Shown piece after piece: positions 35,902 through 45,052 of a DNA stretch of 64,000 nucleotides (the stretch's first letter is position 1; each line of letters opens with the position of its first letter). The notes under the pieces were generated by a model, which did not search any database, was not told the origin of the DNA, and saw nothing but the letters and a program-made list of their open reading frames with translations. Both the position numbers and the translations under genes were made by a program. Source of the stretch: Roseiarcus sp963753135 (GTDB lineage Bacteria > Pseudomonadota > Alphaproteobacteria > Rhizobiales > Beijerinckiaceae); assembly GCA_963753135.1 (NCBI GenBank), contig CAVWBA010000028.1, forward strand, positions 1-64,000. The letters run 5' to 3'.

Positions 35902-36487
35902 TCAGCGTAGGCCGTCCTCGCCTTTGATGTCCTTGGCTTCGAGGCCGCCGAACTCGTGGCAGTGGCCGCCCGCCTGTCGTGACGGCGACCGCGACCACGA
36001 TTTCGTTGGCGCGCGGAGCGTCATTGATGCTGACCTGCATGCCGTCGAAGTGCGAGCGCACGAAGGCCGCGTCCTTGTGGCCGAGCGGAATGTCAAGTTC
36101 GGCGCCCGGACCGCCCCGCTTCTTCGACGACGGAATGAGCGCCGCGCCCTTGCCCAAGGTCTTGCGCACCGGCGCGCCCATCTTCGGATGCAGGAGCGCC
36201 GCGGCATGCTCCATCTCGCCATTTTCGCCGACCAGCGCCGCCTTGCCGTAGCTTTGCACCGCCGGCCCCTTGACCCCGAGCGCCGCGACCGCGCGCTCGG
36301 AAAGCAGCTTGCCAAGCTCCTCGCCTGCCTCGATGAGCGGCGTGAGATCCTCGACATAGCGGCCCGCGAAAGGATTGGCGACGACCGCGATCGCGGCGGC
36401 GCGCCGCACCGGCGGCGAGACAACGCGCCCCATCTCCGTCAGCGTCTCGTCGACGACCGTCACGATCTTGCGTATTTCGACGCTCAT
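35902..36487 (-). CDS. DUF1185 (amino acid synthesis family) protein 2, frameshifted end
   Basis: Protein of about 195 aa of Pfam family DUF1185/AA_synth. It starts MSVEIRKIVTVVDETLTEMG at 36487, and ATGA overlaps the previous gene's stop. The family core is ANPFAGRYVEDLTPLIEAG, VQSYGKAALVGENGEMEHAA, SKKRGGPGAELDIPLGHKD and VRSHFDGMQVSINDAPRANE. Near 35955 the frame slips; the usual ending GGLEAKDIKGEDGLR is in the next frame and stops at 35902. The biochemical role of DUF1185 is unknown to me despite its name. Two tandem copies, in the same operon as the reductase, suggest a heteromeric helper or enzyme in this pathway. Confidence 0.85.
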
Positions 36488-37068
36488 CGCAGTCCATCCT
36501 CTCCCTTGATCTCGGAAGCCTTCAGTCCGCCAACGCGCGCATGAACGCGCGGCCCGGTCGTCATGACGAGCGCGAGCAGAATTTCGTCGGCGCGCGGGGA
36601 ATCCGGGACGCCGACCTCGAAAGCGTCGAAATGGCTGCGCACGTACGAGGCGTTGATGTGGGTCACCGGAACGTCAAGCCGCGCGCCAAGACCGCCAACC
36701 TTCTTGGTCGCGGGCACGATGGCTTTGGCGTCGCCCAGGATCGCGCGCATCGCGTAGCCTCCGGGAACGTGCCAGAGCGCCCCATGCTCGAGCTCGCCCG
36801 CACTGCCGACGATCGCCCCCTTGCCGTAACCCTCGATCGCTTTCGGGTCGCCGCCGAGAGCCGCGACGAGATCGCGCGCCATCGCGACGCCGAGCGGCTC
36901 GAGGTCCTTCATGAACGGCGCGATATCCTCGACATAGCGCCCCGCGAACGGGTTGCGAATCACTGACGAGCACAGCGCCACGTTTCAGCGGGTTCGCCGC
37001 AACGGCCCGCCCTCATGAAAGATCTCCTCCACGATGGTCACGCGCTTGCGCATGTCTACATCAGGCAT
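36484..37068 (-). CDS. DUF1185 (amino acid synthesis family) protein 1, frameshifted start
   Basis: Paralogue of the next gene, about 195 aa. The start is ATG 37068 (MPDVDMRKRVTIVEEIFHEG), 8 bases inside the end of the UPF0280 gene. The following residues need two frame changes (AANPLKRGAVL near 37000, then SVIRNPFAGRYVEDIAPFM). From there the core is intact: EGYGKGAIVGSAGELEHGAL, VGGLGARLDVPVTHINASYV, DSPRADEILLALVMTTGPRV and the ending GLKASEIKGEDGLR. It differs from copy 2 throughout, so this is an old duplication, not an assembly repeat. Function is unknown. Confidence 0.82.
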
Positions 37069-37983
37069 CGAGCGGCTCCCTTCGAATGATTCCCGCCTGC
37101 GGCGCCTCGAGCGCAATGAGGCGTCCATCACGGCTCACGGCGCGCGTGGCGCCTTGCAGATGGAGCGCCGCGGCGGCGATCGCGCCTCGGGCGATGAGCG
37201 GCCGAGCCGCCGCGAGGCCGCAGGCAAGCGCGAGCGCGATCGAAGCCGGGTCGAGCGGCGCGACGCGACGCGTCACCAGCCGGTCGCCAAGGTCGCTGTC
37301 CGGCTGGAGGCTTCGGGCGGGACGCCGCTCGACGCGCGCATCGCCGGGAAGGTCGACGGCGTTCGCGACGACAGTGGCGGCGGCGTCAGCCTCCGCCGCG
37401 CAAGACGCAAGGATCGTGACCGCGTCCGCGACGCCAAGCGAGAAGCTGCGGCCCGGCGCGCCGGAAGTGGCGATCCCGCCGACGCCGTCCGCCGCCGTGA
37501 GACGTACGCGGGCGAACAGGGTCGCCCGGTCAGGCCGGTTGACGAGGCCGACCGTCGTAGCCTCGCCCGGCGCAAGCCAGAGCGCGATGTCGCCGCCGTT
37601 GTTGACGGAGATGCGGGCGAGATCCTCGCCCGCCACGCCTCGCATCGCGGCGAGGATTTCGTCGGCGACGGCGCCTGCGACGGCGGCCATCGGCGTGATG
37701 AAGGCGTCGTTTGCGTGCGGCGCGACCGCCGCCTCCATCCGCCGCGCAACGGGGCCCCGGAAAGGACGCGGCGCAGGACGTGCGCGGGCGCCCGCAGCTC
37801 CGCGAGTTCCGCGCAAAGCTCGTCAAGCACGAAGCGGAATCGCGCCGCAGCGGCGCGATAGGCCGCGGCGACCGCCGCCGGCGTCCCGGCCGCTTCGACG
37901 ATCAGATCGATCGGGCCGTCCTGAAGGTGCAGTCGCACCCCGTCGGGCAGCATGCGAACCTGCGCGCGCTCCCCACTGTTCAC
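37061..37983 (-). CDS. UPF0280 family protein, frameshifted
   Basis: UPF0280 protein (ApbE-like fold) of about 305 aa. The N-terminal part, VRMLPDGVRLHLQDGPIDL, then FVLDELCAELAELRAPAH, lies in the same frame as the upstream reductase. Near 37760 the frame slips, and the rest (PVARRMEAAVAPHANDAFIT, ISVNNGGDIALWL, GGIATSGAPGRSFSLGVADA, AAATVVANAVDLPG) follows to 37061. The likely start is GTG 37983, with GAAGG nine bases upstream, or ATG 37953. The family is related to flavin transferases, but no activity is established to my knowledge. Its fixed place beside the hydroxynicotinate reductase suggests flavin or cofactor handling for it. Confidence 0.82.
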
Positions 37984-39486
37984 GTTTAGGCCTTCATCCG
38001 TTGTTGCGGCGGCTGAACCGGCCACGGGTTGCCATCGATCTGAGCGCATATGCTTCGCGGCCCCATCGGTGAGCGTGCTCAACGGACGGACATGGTCCAT
38101 ATGTCCGCCAAGCGCGGCGTAGTCGGAAAGCCGCATCGTAAACTCGATCGGCGCCACGAGCGCTGGCGTAGGGACATAGCCGAAGGAATTGGCCGGCAGG
38201 CGCGTCACATCGACCATGAAGGTGATGCCGCCGCCCGGCCAAACGTAGGCGGGCGCGCCGCCGCAGGTCACACGGGTCAGCGCATCCTTGACCGAGCGCG
38301 TCAGACGAACCGGGTTCTCGGTGACGCCGGCGCGCAGCGAACCGCCGGCGCCGCCCATAAACAGCACTGTCGAAAGCGCCGGTTCGCAGTTCTCCTGGAT
38401 CCGCTCGACCGAGAGACGCAAGGCCTCCGGCAGTTCGGCCTCGACGGGCCGCAGCGCCTCGTCCAGTCGGTAGAACCCGTAGTGCTCTCCCGTCGTGGAA
38501 ACCATCAGCATGGTTAGGCCCGGCCGCGCTTCCTTCGGGTTGAACGGACCCAGGATCGACAGCGGATCGGAAATGTTGGCGCCGCCCCAGCCCGTTCCGG
38601 GCTCCGCGACCTGGAAGTATCGGCCGGGCGTCGATCGCCGGCCTTTCATCTTGACGCCGGTCGGCGGAATGTCGAGCAGCTTGCCGGCCTGGTGTTCCGA
38701 GAGAACGCCCGTGATGTGGTCGTCCACGACGATCACCTCGTCGACGTGGCCCAGCCATTGCTTGGCGAACATGCCGATCGTCGCCGAGCCGCAGCCGACG
38801 CGCATCCGCTCCTCGCGCACGCCGTTGATGATGGGCGCGGCGCCGGCTTCCACCACGATCGTGACCCCGCCGTCGACGGTCAATTCAACCGGCTGGCGAT
38901 TCGAGAGCTGCAGCAGCGCGTCGCACGTGACACGCCCCTCCTTCTTCGAGCCGCCGGTCAGGTGATGCACGCCGCCGAGCGACAGCATCTGCGAGCCGTA
39001 TTCGCCCGTCGTCACGTGCCCGACTGCCTCGCCCTCCGCACGCACGGTCGCCTGCTCAGGACCGAGGTAGCGATCGGTGTCGACTTTCACCTTGACCCCG
39101 CAATAGCTGAAGATGCCCTCGGTCACGACCGTGACCATGTCGACGCCGTCGACTTCGGACGAGACGATGAAAGGCGCGGGTTTGTAGTCCGGATAAGTGG
39201 TTCCGGCGCCGATGGCGGTGACGAACACGGAATCCTCGGGCAGCACCGCGCCCGACCATTCCGCCGCGTTGCGTGAGAACGGCACGACCGTTCCGCCGCG
39301 CTCCATCGTGCGCTCGAGCAGAACATGCGGATCGACGCGAACGAGCTTGCCGTCGCGATTAGCGTAGCGGTCGCAGGCCCCGGCCATTCCAGGGCGGATG
39401 TAGCAGGTCACGGGACAGGCGTCGCAGCGCACCTTGTCGTCGGCTTCCGACTCGACCTGTCCGTGGCTCACGGCTCGCCTCGCCAT
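37984..39486 (-). CDS. hnr: 6-Hydroxynicotinate reductase-like protein
   Basis: Iron-sulfur reductase of about 500 aa that in nicotinate catabolism reduces 6-hydroxynicotinate to 1,4,5,6-tetrahydro-6-oxonicotinate with reduced ferredoxin. The N-terminal Cys set C21, C24, C28 and C38 (CDACPVTCYIRPGMAGACDRY region) fits an Fe-S cluster. Family segments are IGAGTTYPDYKPAPFIVSSE, GIFSYCGVKVKVDTDRYLGP, LSLGGVHHLTGGSKKEGRV, VGCGSATIGMFAKQWLGHVD and PGRYFQVAEPGTGWGGANIS. The frame does not stop before the UPF0280 start at 37983; a TAA at 37986-37988 lies in the neighbouring frame. So either the two are fused or a base is missing. It is first in the operon hnr-UPF0280-DUF1185-DUF1185-marR, behind operator C. 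Confidence 0.85.
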
Positions 39487-39521
39487 TGGAAGCGCGCGGC
39501 GCTTTGCCGGGCGCGCCAGAT

Positions 39522-39537
39522 CATTAGCACACTAATG
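39522..39537. promoter_or_regulatory. Operator C of the nicotinate-type regulon
   Basis: CATTAGCACACTAATG has perfect 6-base arms around CACA, the cleanest of the four sites. It lies 36 bases before the reductase start (39486) and overlaps the stop codon of the nicB-like gene at 39532-39534. The reductase operon thus has its own regulated promoter inside the tail of the preceding gene. Confidence 0.82.
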
Positions 39538-42500
39538 AAATATCGCGTCGCCGCCCGCTGTCAAGGTTTCTGTGCGCAAGCGAGCGGAGGCCTCCTCAAG
39601 CCCGGTCCAGGCCGGCTTGTCCGAGGCGAAGCGGGCGCGCAGGTAGGTCACGAGGTCGGCGATCTGCGCGTCATCGAGGTGATGGCGGAAAGCCGGCATC
39701 GCGCCGAGTTCGCCAAGACCTTCCGGGCGCGCGCCGTCGAGGATGACGCGCAGGACAGTGTCGGGCTTCCCGGCGTGGATCGCGCTGTTCAACGCGAGCG
39801 ACGGCTTGACGCCGAACATGTCGAGGCCCTGGCCCGGCTCGTGGCACACGGCGCAGGCGCCATCGTAGATGCGGGCGCCGGCGAAAGTCGCCGGGATTTG
39901 AGGCCCGCGTCTTCGCCGCCTGTTCGAGGCGCGTCTTGAGGCCGGGGTCGGCGACCGCCGGCGCAGGAGCGAGAGAGACGAGATAGCGAGCCATCGCGCG
40001 AATGTCGGAATCGGGCAGCGGCTTAAGCCCGGCGACGATCGGCGCCATGGGCCCGCCGGCTGCGCCATGCTCCGCGGCGAACCCGCTGCGCAGGTAGTCG
40101 AAATAAGCCTGCTCAGTCCAGGCGATCGGCGCGGGCGACACGCCGTTGAGCGGCGGGGCAAACCACCCGTCGACCTCGCCGCCGGCCAAGTGATCGGCGC
40201 CATTGAGTTCGGCGCCGAGCGCGTTGCGAGGCGAGTGGCAGGCGGAGCAATGGCCGAGCCCTTCGACAAGGTAGCGCGCCGCGATTCCACTCAACGTCGC
40301 GATCGGGCCGCGCCTCGAAGGGCTTCGCCTGATGGAACATCGTGTTCCACGCCGCCATGAGCGGACGGAAGCCGAACGGACCGCGAAGGTCCGCTGGCCG
40401 GTTCGGCGCCGAGACCGCCGGCTGAGCCATGAAATAAGCGTAGAGCGCCTGCAGGTCGGCCTCGCTCGTCTTGACGAAGGACGTATACGGGAACGCCGGA
40501 AAGAGATGGCGCCCGTCGCGTCCGACTCCCTCGCGCATCGCCCGCTCAAAGGCCGGGTAGGACCACGTTCCGATCCCCGTGGCTTCGTCGGGCGTGATGT
40601 TGGTCGCGTAAATCGCGCCAAAGGGCGTCGCGACGGCGCGGCCGCCCGCCAGCGCCTCGCCGCCCGGCGCCGTATGGCAATGGACGCACCCTCCGAGACC
40701 GGCAAGCACCCGAGCCGCGTTCGATGGTCGCCGCGGACCAGGTCGCGGGGTCAGGGCGAGCGACGGGCGCGATGGCGCCGCGGATCGGCAGGCTCGCTAC
40801 GCCAAGCGATCCAAGCGCTCCGAACGCCGCCGCGAGCAGCGGACGGAGCCACCGGTGCGGCTTGGCGGGAGCGGCGGCCGGAATGGCAAGAGACGACGTC
40901 TCGCGCGGCGCCGCCTCGGCAAACCCAGCCTCGCGCAAGCCTTTGAGGATGCGGTCGGGCGTGAAAGGCGGCTCGCGGAACCGCACGCCCGTCGCGTCGA
41001 AGATGGCGTTGGCGATCGCCGCCGCGCTCGGCACCGAGGCGGATTCGCCGACACCGAGCGGCTCATCGTTCCGGCCGTGGGACCATGAGCACGTCAATGG
41101 CCGGGAGCTCGGGAAACGTCAGGAGCGGATAGCTTCCCCAGTCGCGTGACGTTACGGCGATATCGGAGAAGGTGACCTCCTCCTTGAGTACCCGGCTCGT
41201 TGACTGGATGACGTTGCCGTGAATCTGGTGACGCACGCCCTCGGGATTGATCATCAATCCGGAGTCCTGCCCGACTGTGACTCGGGTCAGCGAAACCTCG
41301 CCGGTGCTGGGATTGACAGCGACGTCCGCAGCCCAGGCCGACCATGCCGAGGCGAGGCCGGGAAACTTCGAGTGGACGTAGACCGCGTAAGCGAAGCCGC
41401 GCCCCAACAGATTTCCGCTCTCGCCGTCGCGGTGCATGCGTGGCCCGGCATGCGGCTCCCATTTGGCTCTCGCGGCGACCTGCTCGACGAGGTCTCTCCC
41501 GCGAGCGTCCGTGAGATAGCGCAGACGGTAGGCGATGGGATCGACGCCCGCCTCCGCCGCAAGTTCATCGATGTAGGATTCGTGGGCAAACGTGTTCGGC
41601 AGGGCGGACACGCCTCTCAGCCAAGCCGCGCGCGCGATTGGCGCCATGTCGTGGACGACCACGCGATGATTGGCGAAGTCATAAGGGCCGATCGCCGTGC
41701 GGTCCCCCATCTCCGCAACCGCAGGCGTCGGCGGAATCTTGCCGGTGAGGATCAGCGCGAGCGTGGGCGCGGCGTTGGACGGATAGCGGGTGGCGAAATC
41801 ATAGGCCGCGACGCCGCCGGCCGCGTCGAGGCCACCGTCAACGCTCATCAGCTGGGCCGCGCCCTTCGGCTCCCACTGATGCTCTTGATCGCGCGTCAGC
41901 TGCACCCTGACCGGCCGACCGACTGCGCGCGAGAGCAGCGCGGCGTCGGCGGTCACGTCATCCGCCCCGTTGCGTCCGTAACACCCCGAAGCCTCCATCC
42001 GGATCAACTCGATGACGTCTTCCGGAAGGTCGAGAAGCAGCGCCAGGTCGCTCCGCATCCATAAGGGGTTCTGCGTGCCGGACCAGACGTGCGCCCTGCC
42101 GTCGCTGACGTCGGCCAGCGCGGCGGAGGGGCCGATCGACCCGTGCAGCTGATAAGGCCAGACATAGGAGCGAGTGAGCCGCCTGGCGGCCGACTTGAGG
42201 GCGCTATCGACGTCGCCCTTGTCGAGCAACTTGCGCGGCCGCGACGGGTTGCGCGTCAATGCGGCGGCGACGTCGGTAAGGTCCGGCGGCTTCGGCCCTT
42301 CGCGCCACGCGACTCTCAGCGCGCGCATCGCAGCCTCGGCCTGCTCTTCCCGCTCGGCGACGACGCCGACGAAATCGCCAACGACCACGGTGGCCACGAC
42401 GCCCGGAAGGCGAGCGGCGGACGCTTCGTCGACGCGGATCAGCGAGCGCCCGACGTGAGCGGCCGAATCGAATCCCGCATAGGGTGGCCGGACGACGCGC

Positions 42501-43153
42501 CCGTGCAGCATGCCCGGCAGACGCATGTCATGGACATAGACGAGACGGCCAGTAGCCTTTGCCGGAATATCGACCCGCGGCGGCGAGGAGCCCACAACCC
42601 GATAAGAGCCTTGCGCCTTGACCGGCGCATCGTCCGCGAGCGCAAGCCGTATCCGCTCTTCGCCGATCAATTCGCCGTAGCTCAGGCGGCGATTGTCATC
42701 CGCCAGTGGCCGGACGACGCCGTCATCGACGGTCAGCGCCTCCGCAGCGATCCCGAAGATCGCCGCGGCCCGATCCACTAGGAAGCGCCGCGCCTGCGCG
42801 GCGGCGCGCCGCAAAGGGATTGCGCTAAGCTGGATCGTCTCGCTGGCGATCGTCGGGCCCTGGTCAGGAGCGACGCCCGTGTCCCCGAGCACCATCGCGA
42901 CGCGCGCGAAGGAGACGTCCAGCTCTTCCGCCACGATCTGCGCCAAAGCGGTGCGGATGCCCGTGCCGAGGTCGACGTGGCCGTTGAACGCCGTCACTTC
43001 GCCCGCCGCAGCGACGATGACGAAGGGCGCGAGGCTGTCTGCGGGCGCCTCGTCGAGAGGGGCGATGCGCGCCTCCGGCTCGACGACAGCGAGCGTGCCC
43101 GGCTTTTCCAAATAGTCCGCGCGGCGGAGCCCCTGCGGCTGTAGCGCGGTCAC
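39532..43153 (-). CDS. nicB: NicB-like Mo hydroxylase with triple cytochrome c tail, frameshifted
   Basis: Large subunit of a molybdenum hydroxylase, about 1,200 aa when joined, close to the size of Pseudomonas nicotinate dehydrogenase NicB. Residues 1-~690 are the xanthine-dehydrogenase-like Mo domain (GHVDLGTGIRTALAQIVAEE, PRVDIPAKATGRLVYVHDMR, LTRDQEHQWEPKGAAQLMS, GVRHQIHGNVIQSTSRVLKE). A linker with one membrane-like stretch follows. Then come three c-type haem motifs: CVHCH (40674-40688), CSACH (40235-40249) and CAVCH (39841-39855). The frame breaks at least four times (about 41080, 40700, 40300, 39900). The start is GTG 43153, overlapping the nicA stop as GTGA. Electrons would leave through the haems to the respiratory chain. 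Confidence 0.85.
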
Positions 43154-43623
43154 GCGCGGAGAGCCCTCGCCGCAAGGCGCACGGCCGCGATGATCTCGAC
43201 ATGCGCGCCGCAGCGGCAAAGATTGAAGCGCAGCGCCTCGCGGATGTCCGCTTCGGAGGGATCGGGATTGACGTCGAGGAGGGCGACCGCGGACATGATC
43301 ATGCCGTTGAGACAATAGCCGCACTGCGTCGCCGCGCAGGCGACGAACGCCTGCTGAACCGGATCAAGCTTCTCGCCGTCGGCCAGGCCCTCGAGCGTCG
43401 TCAGGCGGCGCCCTTCGACATTCGCAAGCGTCAGCACGCAGCTTCTCGCGAGCTGGCCGTCGACAAGGATGCTGCAAGCGCCGCACTCGCCGAGGCCGCA
43501 GCCGTATTTCGGCCCGTTGAGAGAACAGTCGTTGCGCAGAAATGAGAGAAGGGGCGTCGTCAGCGGCAGGAGCGTTTCGACGGGGGCGCCGTTCACCGAC
43601 AAACACAAACGGGCTTGATGCAA
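43150..43623 (-). CDS. nicA: NicA-like [2Fe-2S] subunit of Mo hydroxylase
   Basis: Small iron-sulfur subunit, 157 aa, of the xanthine-oxidase family. The plant-type [2Fe-2S] site is C42, C47, C50 and C62 (YGCGLGECGACSILVDG region), and the second [2Fe-2S] site is C101, C104, C136 and C138 (QCGYCLNG and NLCRCG). Length and two-cluster layout match NicA. It partners the nicB-like gene, with which it overlaps by four bases. Together they would hydroxylate nicotinate at C6. No separate FAD subunit is present, as expected for the cytochrome-linked type. The divergent upstream gap carries operator D. Confidence 0.93.
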   Translation of the reverse strand: MHQARLCLSVNGAPVETLLPLTTPLLSFLRNDCSLNGPKYGCGLGECGACSILVDGQLARSCVLTLANVEGRRLTTLEGLADGEKLDPVQQAFVACAATQCGYCLNGMIMSAVALLDVNPDPSEADIREALRFNLCRCGAHVEIIAAVRLAARALRA

Positions 43624-43660
43624 CTCGCCGCGTCCGCCTCACGCGGGAGGTCCCGCAATT

Positions 43661-43676
43661 CGTTAGCACACTTATG
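43661..43676. promoter_or_regulatory. Operator D of the nicotinate-type regulon
   Basis: CGTTAGCACACTTATG differs from site C at two positions and keeps the CACA centre. It lies about 40 bases upstream of the nicA-like start. With sites A-C it places every transcription unit of the pathway behind the same motif. Confidence 0.75.
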
Positions 43677-43781
43677 ATGTCGGGTGCGTCGGGCGTTGTC
43701 AACAAGACCATCGTCGCCGCTTGAAGCGACCTTGGCTTGGGCGGGATCGGGTTGCAGATGTGGGCTGCTGGCCGGCGCCTC

Positions 43782-45036
43782 TCAGGCCGCTCCTCCTGCC
43801 TTGTGATTTGCCACCCGCACCGCCATGCCGCTGACGAGCGAGTCAGACGGGTTAAGGATCACCTCGTCCGCCGTGTCCAGGCCGGTCAGCACCTCGACAC
43901 GGTCGCCGTAGTCGCGGCCGATGGTGATCGGCGCCAGCTCCGCGGCGCCGTTGCGCACCACGGCCACCCGCAAGCCCTCGCTCCTGAACAGCAGCGTATT
44001 GGCGGGAATCACCACCGAATGCGCCCGGCGCGGGAGCGTGAAATGCACGAATGCGTAGGCGCCGGGCAGCAGCTTGCCGTCAGCGTTATCCACGTCCACC
44101 TCGACCAGCAGAGTGCGGGAGGCGGGGTTGATCGCGCCGTCGGTGCGGGCCAGCGTGCCCTGGAACACCTGCCCCGGATACTCGTCGAACGTTATCGTCG
44201 CCGCAGCGCCCGGCCGCAAATTCGGCGCGTCGGTCTCCGGCGCCGCGACGAAGATGCGCAGCGTCTGGGTCGAGGCCATGTGGAACAGCTCTGTCGCGGG
44301 GGTCCCGGCCCCGGCGTTGATCAGCGCGCCGACGTCGGTGTTGCGCGCGGTGATCACGCCATCAAACGGCGCCGTCACGCGCTCGAAACCGGTCAGTTCC
44401 TCCAACCGGTCCACCTGCGCCTGATCCACCCGGACGTTGGCGCGAGCGACGTCGACCGCGGCGGTGCTCGCCGCATAGGTCAGCCGGTCCTGATCGCCCT
44501 GCTGCCGACTGCTCCAGCCCTGCCGCACCATCTCCGAGGTGCGGCCGCTCGTCACTTTGGCGAGGTCCATGTTCGCCTGCGCCTGGGTCACCGCCGCCTG
44601 CATCTGCGCCAGTTGCGCCTGCGCCTCGCGCAACTGCTGGTCGAGTTCGGGAGTCTCAATCTGCGCCAACACGTCCCCACGTCTCACATGGGCGCCGATG
44701 TCGTAATTCCAGCTTTTCAGGTAGCCGCTGGCGCGCGCGTAGATCGGGGTGTCGATGAACGCCATCGTCTGGCCAGGCAATACCAACGTCTGGTCGGGCG
44801 CTTCACCAACCGGATGCACGATTTCGACGAACGGCGCCGCCTCCTGCCCGGTCTCCGTCGCCAGCGCCGCCTCGGCCGCCGAGCGCTCGCGCATGCCATT
44901 GTAAATCAGGCCGCCGAGGAGCGCGGCCACGATCGCCAGCCCGATCAGCAACATCCCGCCGAGCCGAGCCGGCCGCTGCGTCACCGGGGGCGGCCTCCGG
45001 CGGGGCGAGATCCCTTGCGTCCGGTTCCTTCAGCAT
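43782..45036 (-). CDS. RND efflux periplasmic adaptor (HlyD family), frameshift near start
   Basis: Membrane-fusion protein linking an RND pump to an outer-membrane channel, about 417 aa. After the N-terminal anchor helix (LGGMLLIGLAIVAALLGGLI), the barrel-sandwich part has IYARASGYLKSWNYDIGAHV. The coiled-coil hairpin is Gln/Ala-rich (LREAQAQLAQMQAAVTQAQA), and the beta domain has ERVTAPFDGVITARNTDVGA. The best start is ATG 45036 (MLKEPDARDLAPPE), with AAGGAG upstream, but the frame then breaks at a run of five G (44986-44990). The uninterrupted frame starts at GTG 44984. It lies 17 bases downstream of the pump gene. Confidence 0.9.
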
Positions 45037-45052
45037 AATCTGGCAAGGCTCC

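Noticed and set aside
35902..37068. Cyanuric acid amidohydrolase/barbiturase (AtzD-type) genes
   Set aside because: The cluster context suggested ring-opening amidohydrolases, but the sequences (NPFAGRYVED, GELEH, SKKRGGPG, RSHFDAM-type) match DUF1185/AA_synth and lack the Ser-Lys repeats of AtzD.
39532..41097. Separate small cytochrome c genes downstream of nicB
   Set aside because: The pieces lie in different frames without their own starts or RBS. Together they have the length and order of the NicB cytochrome tail, so I treat them as one gene.
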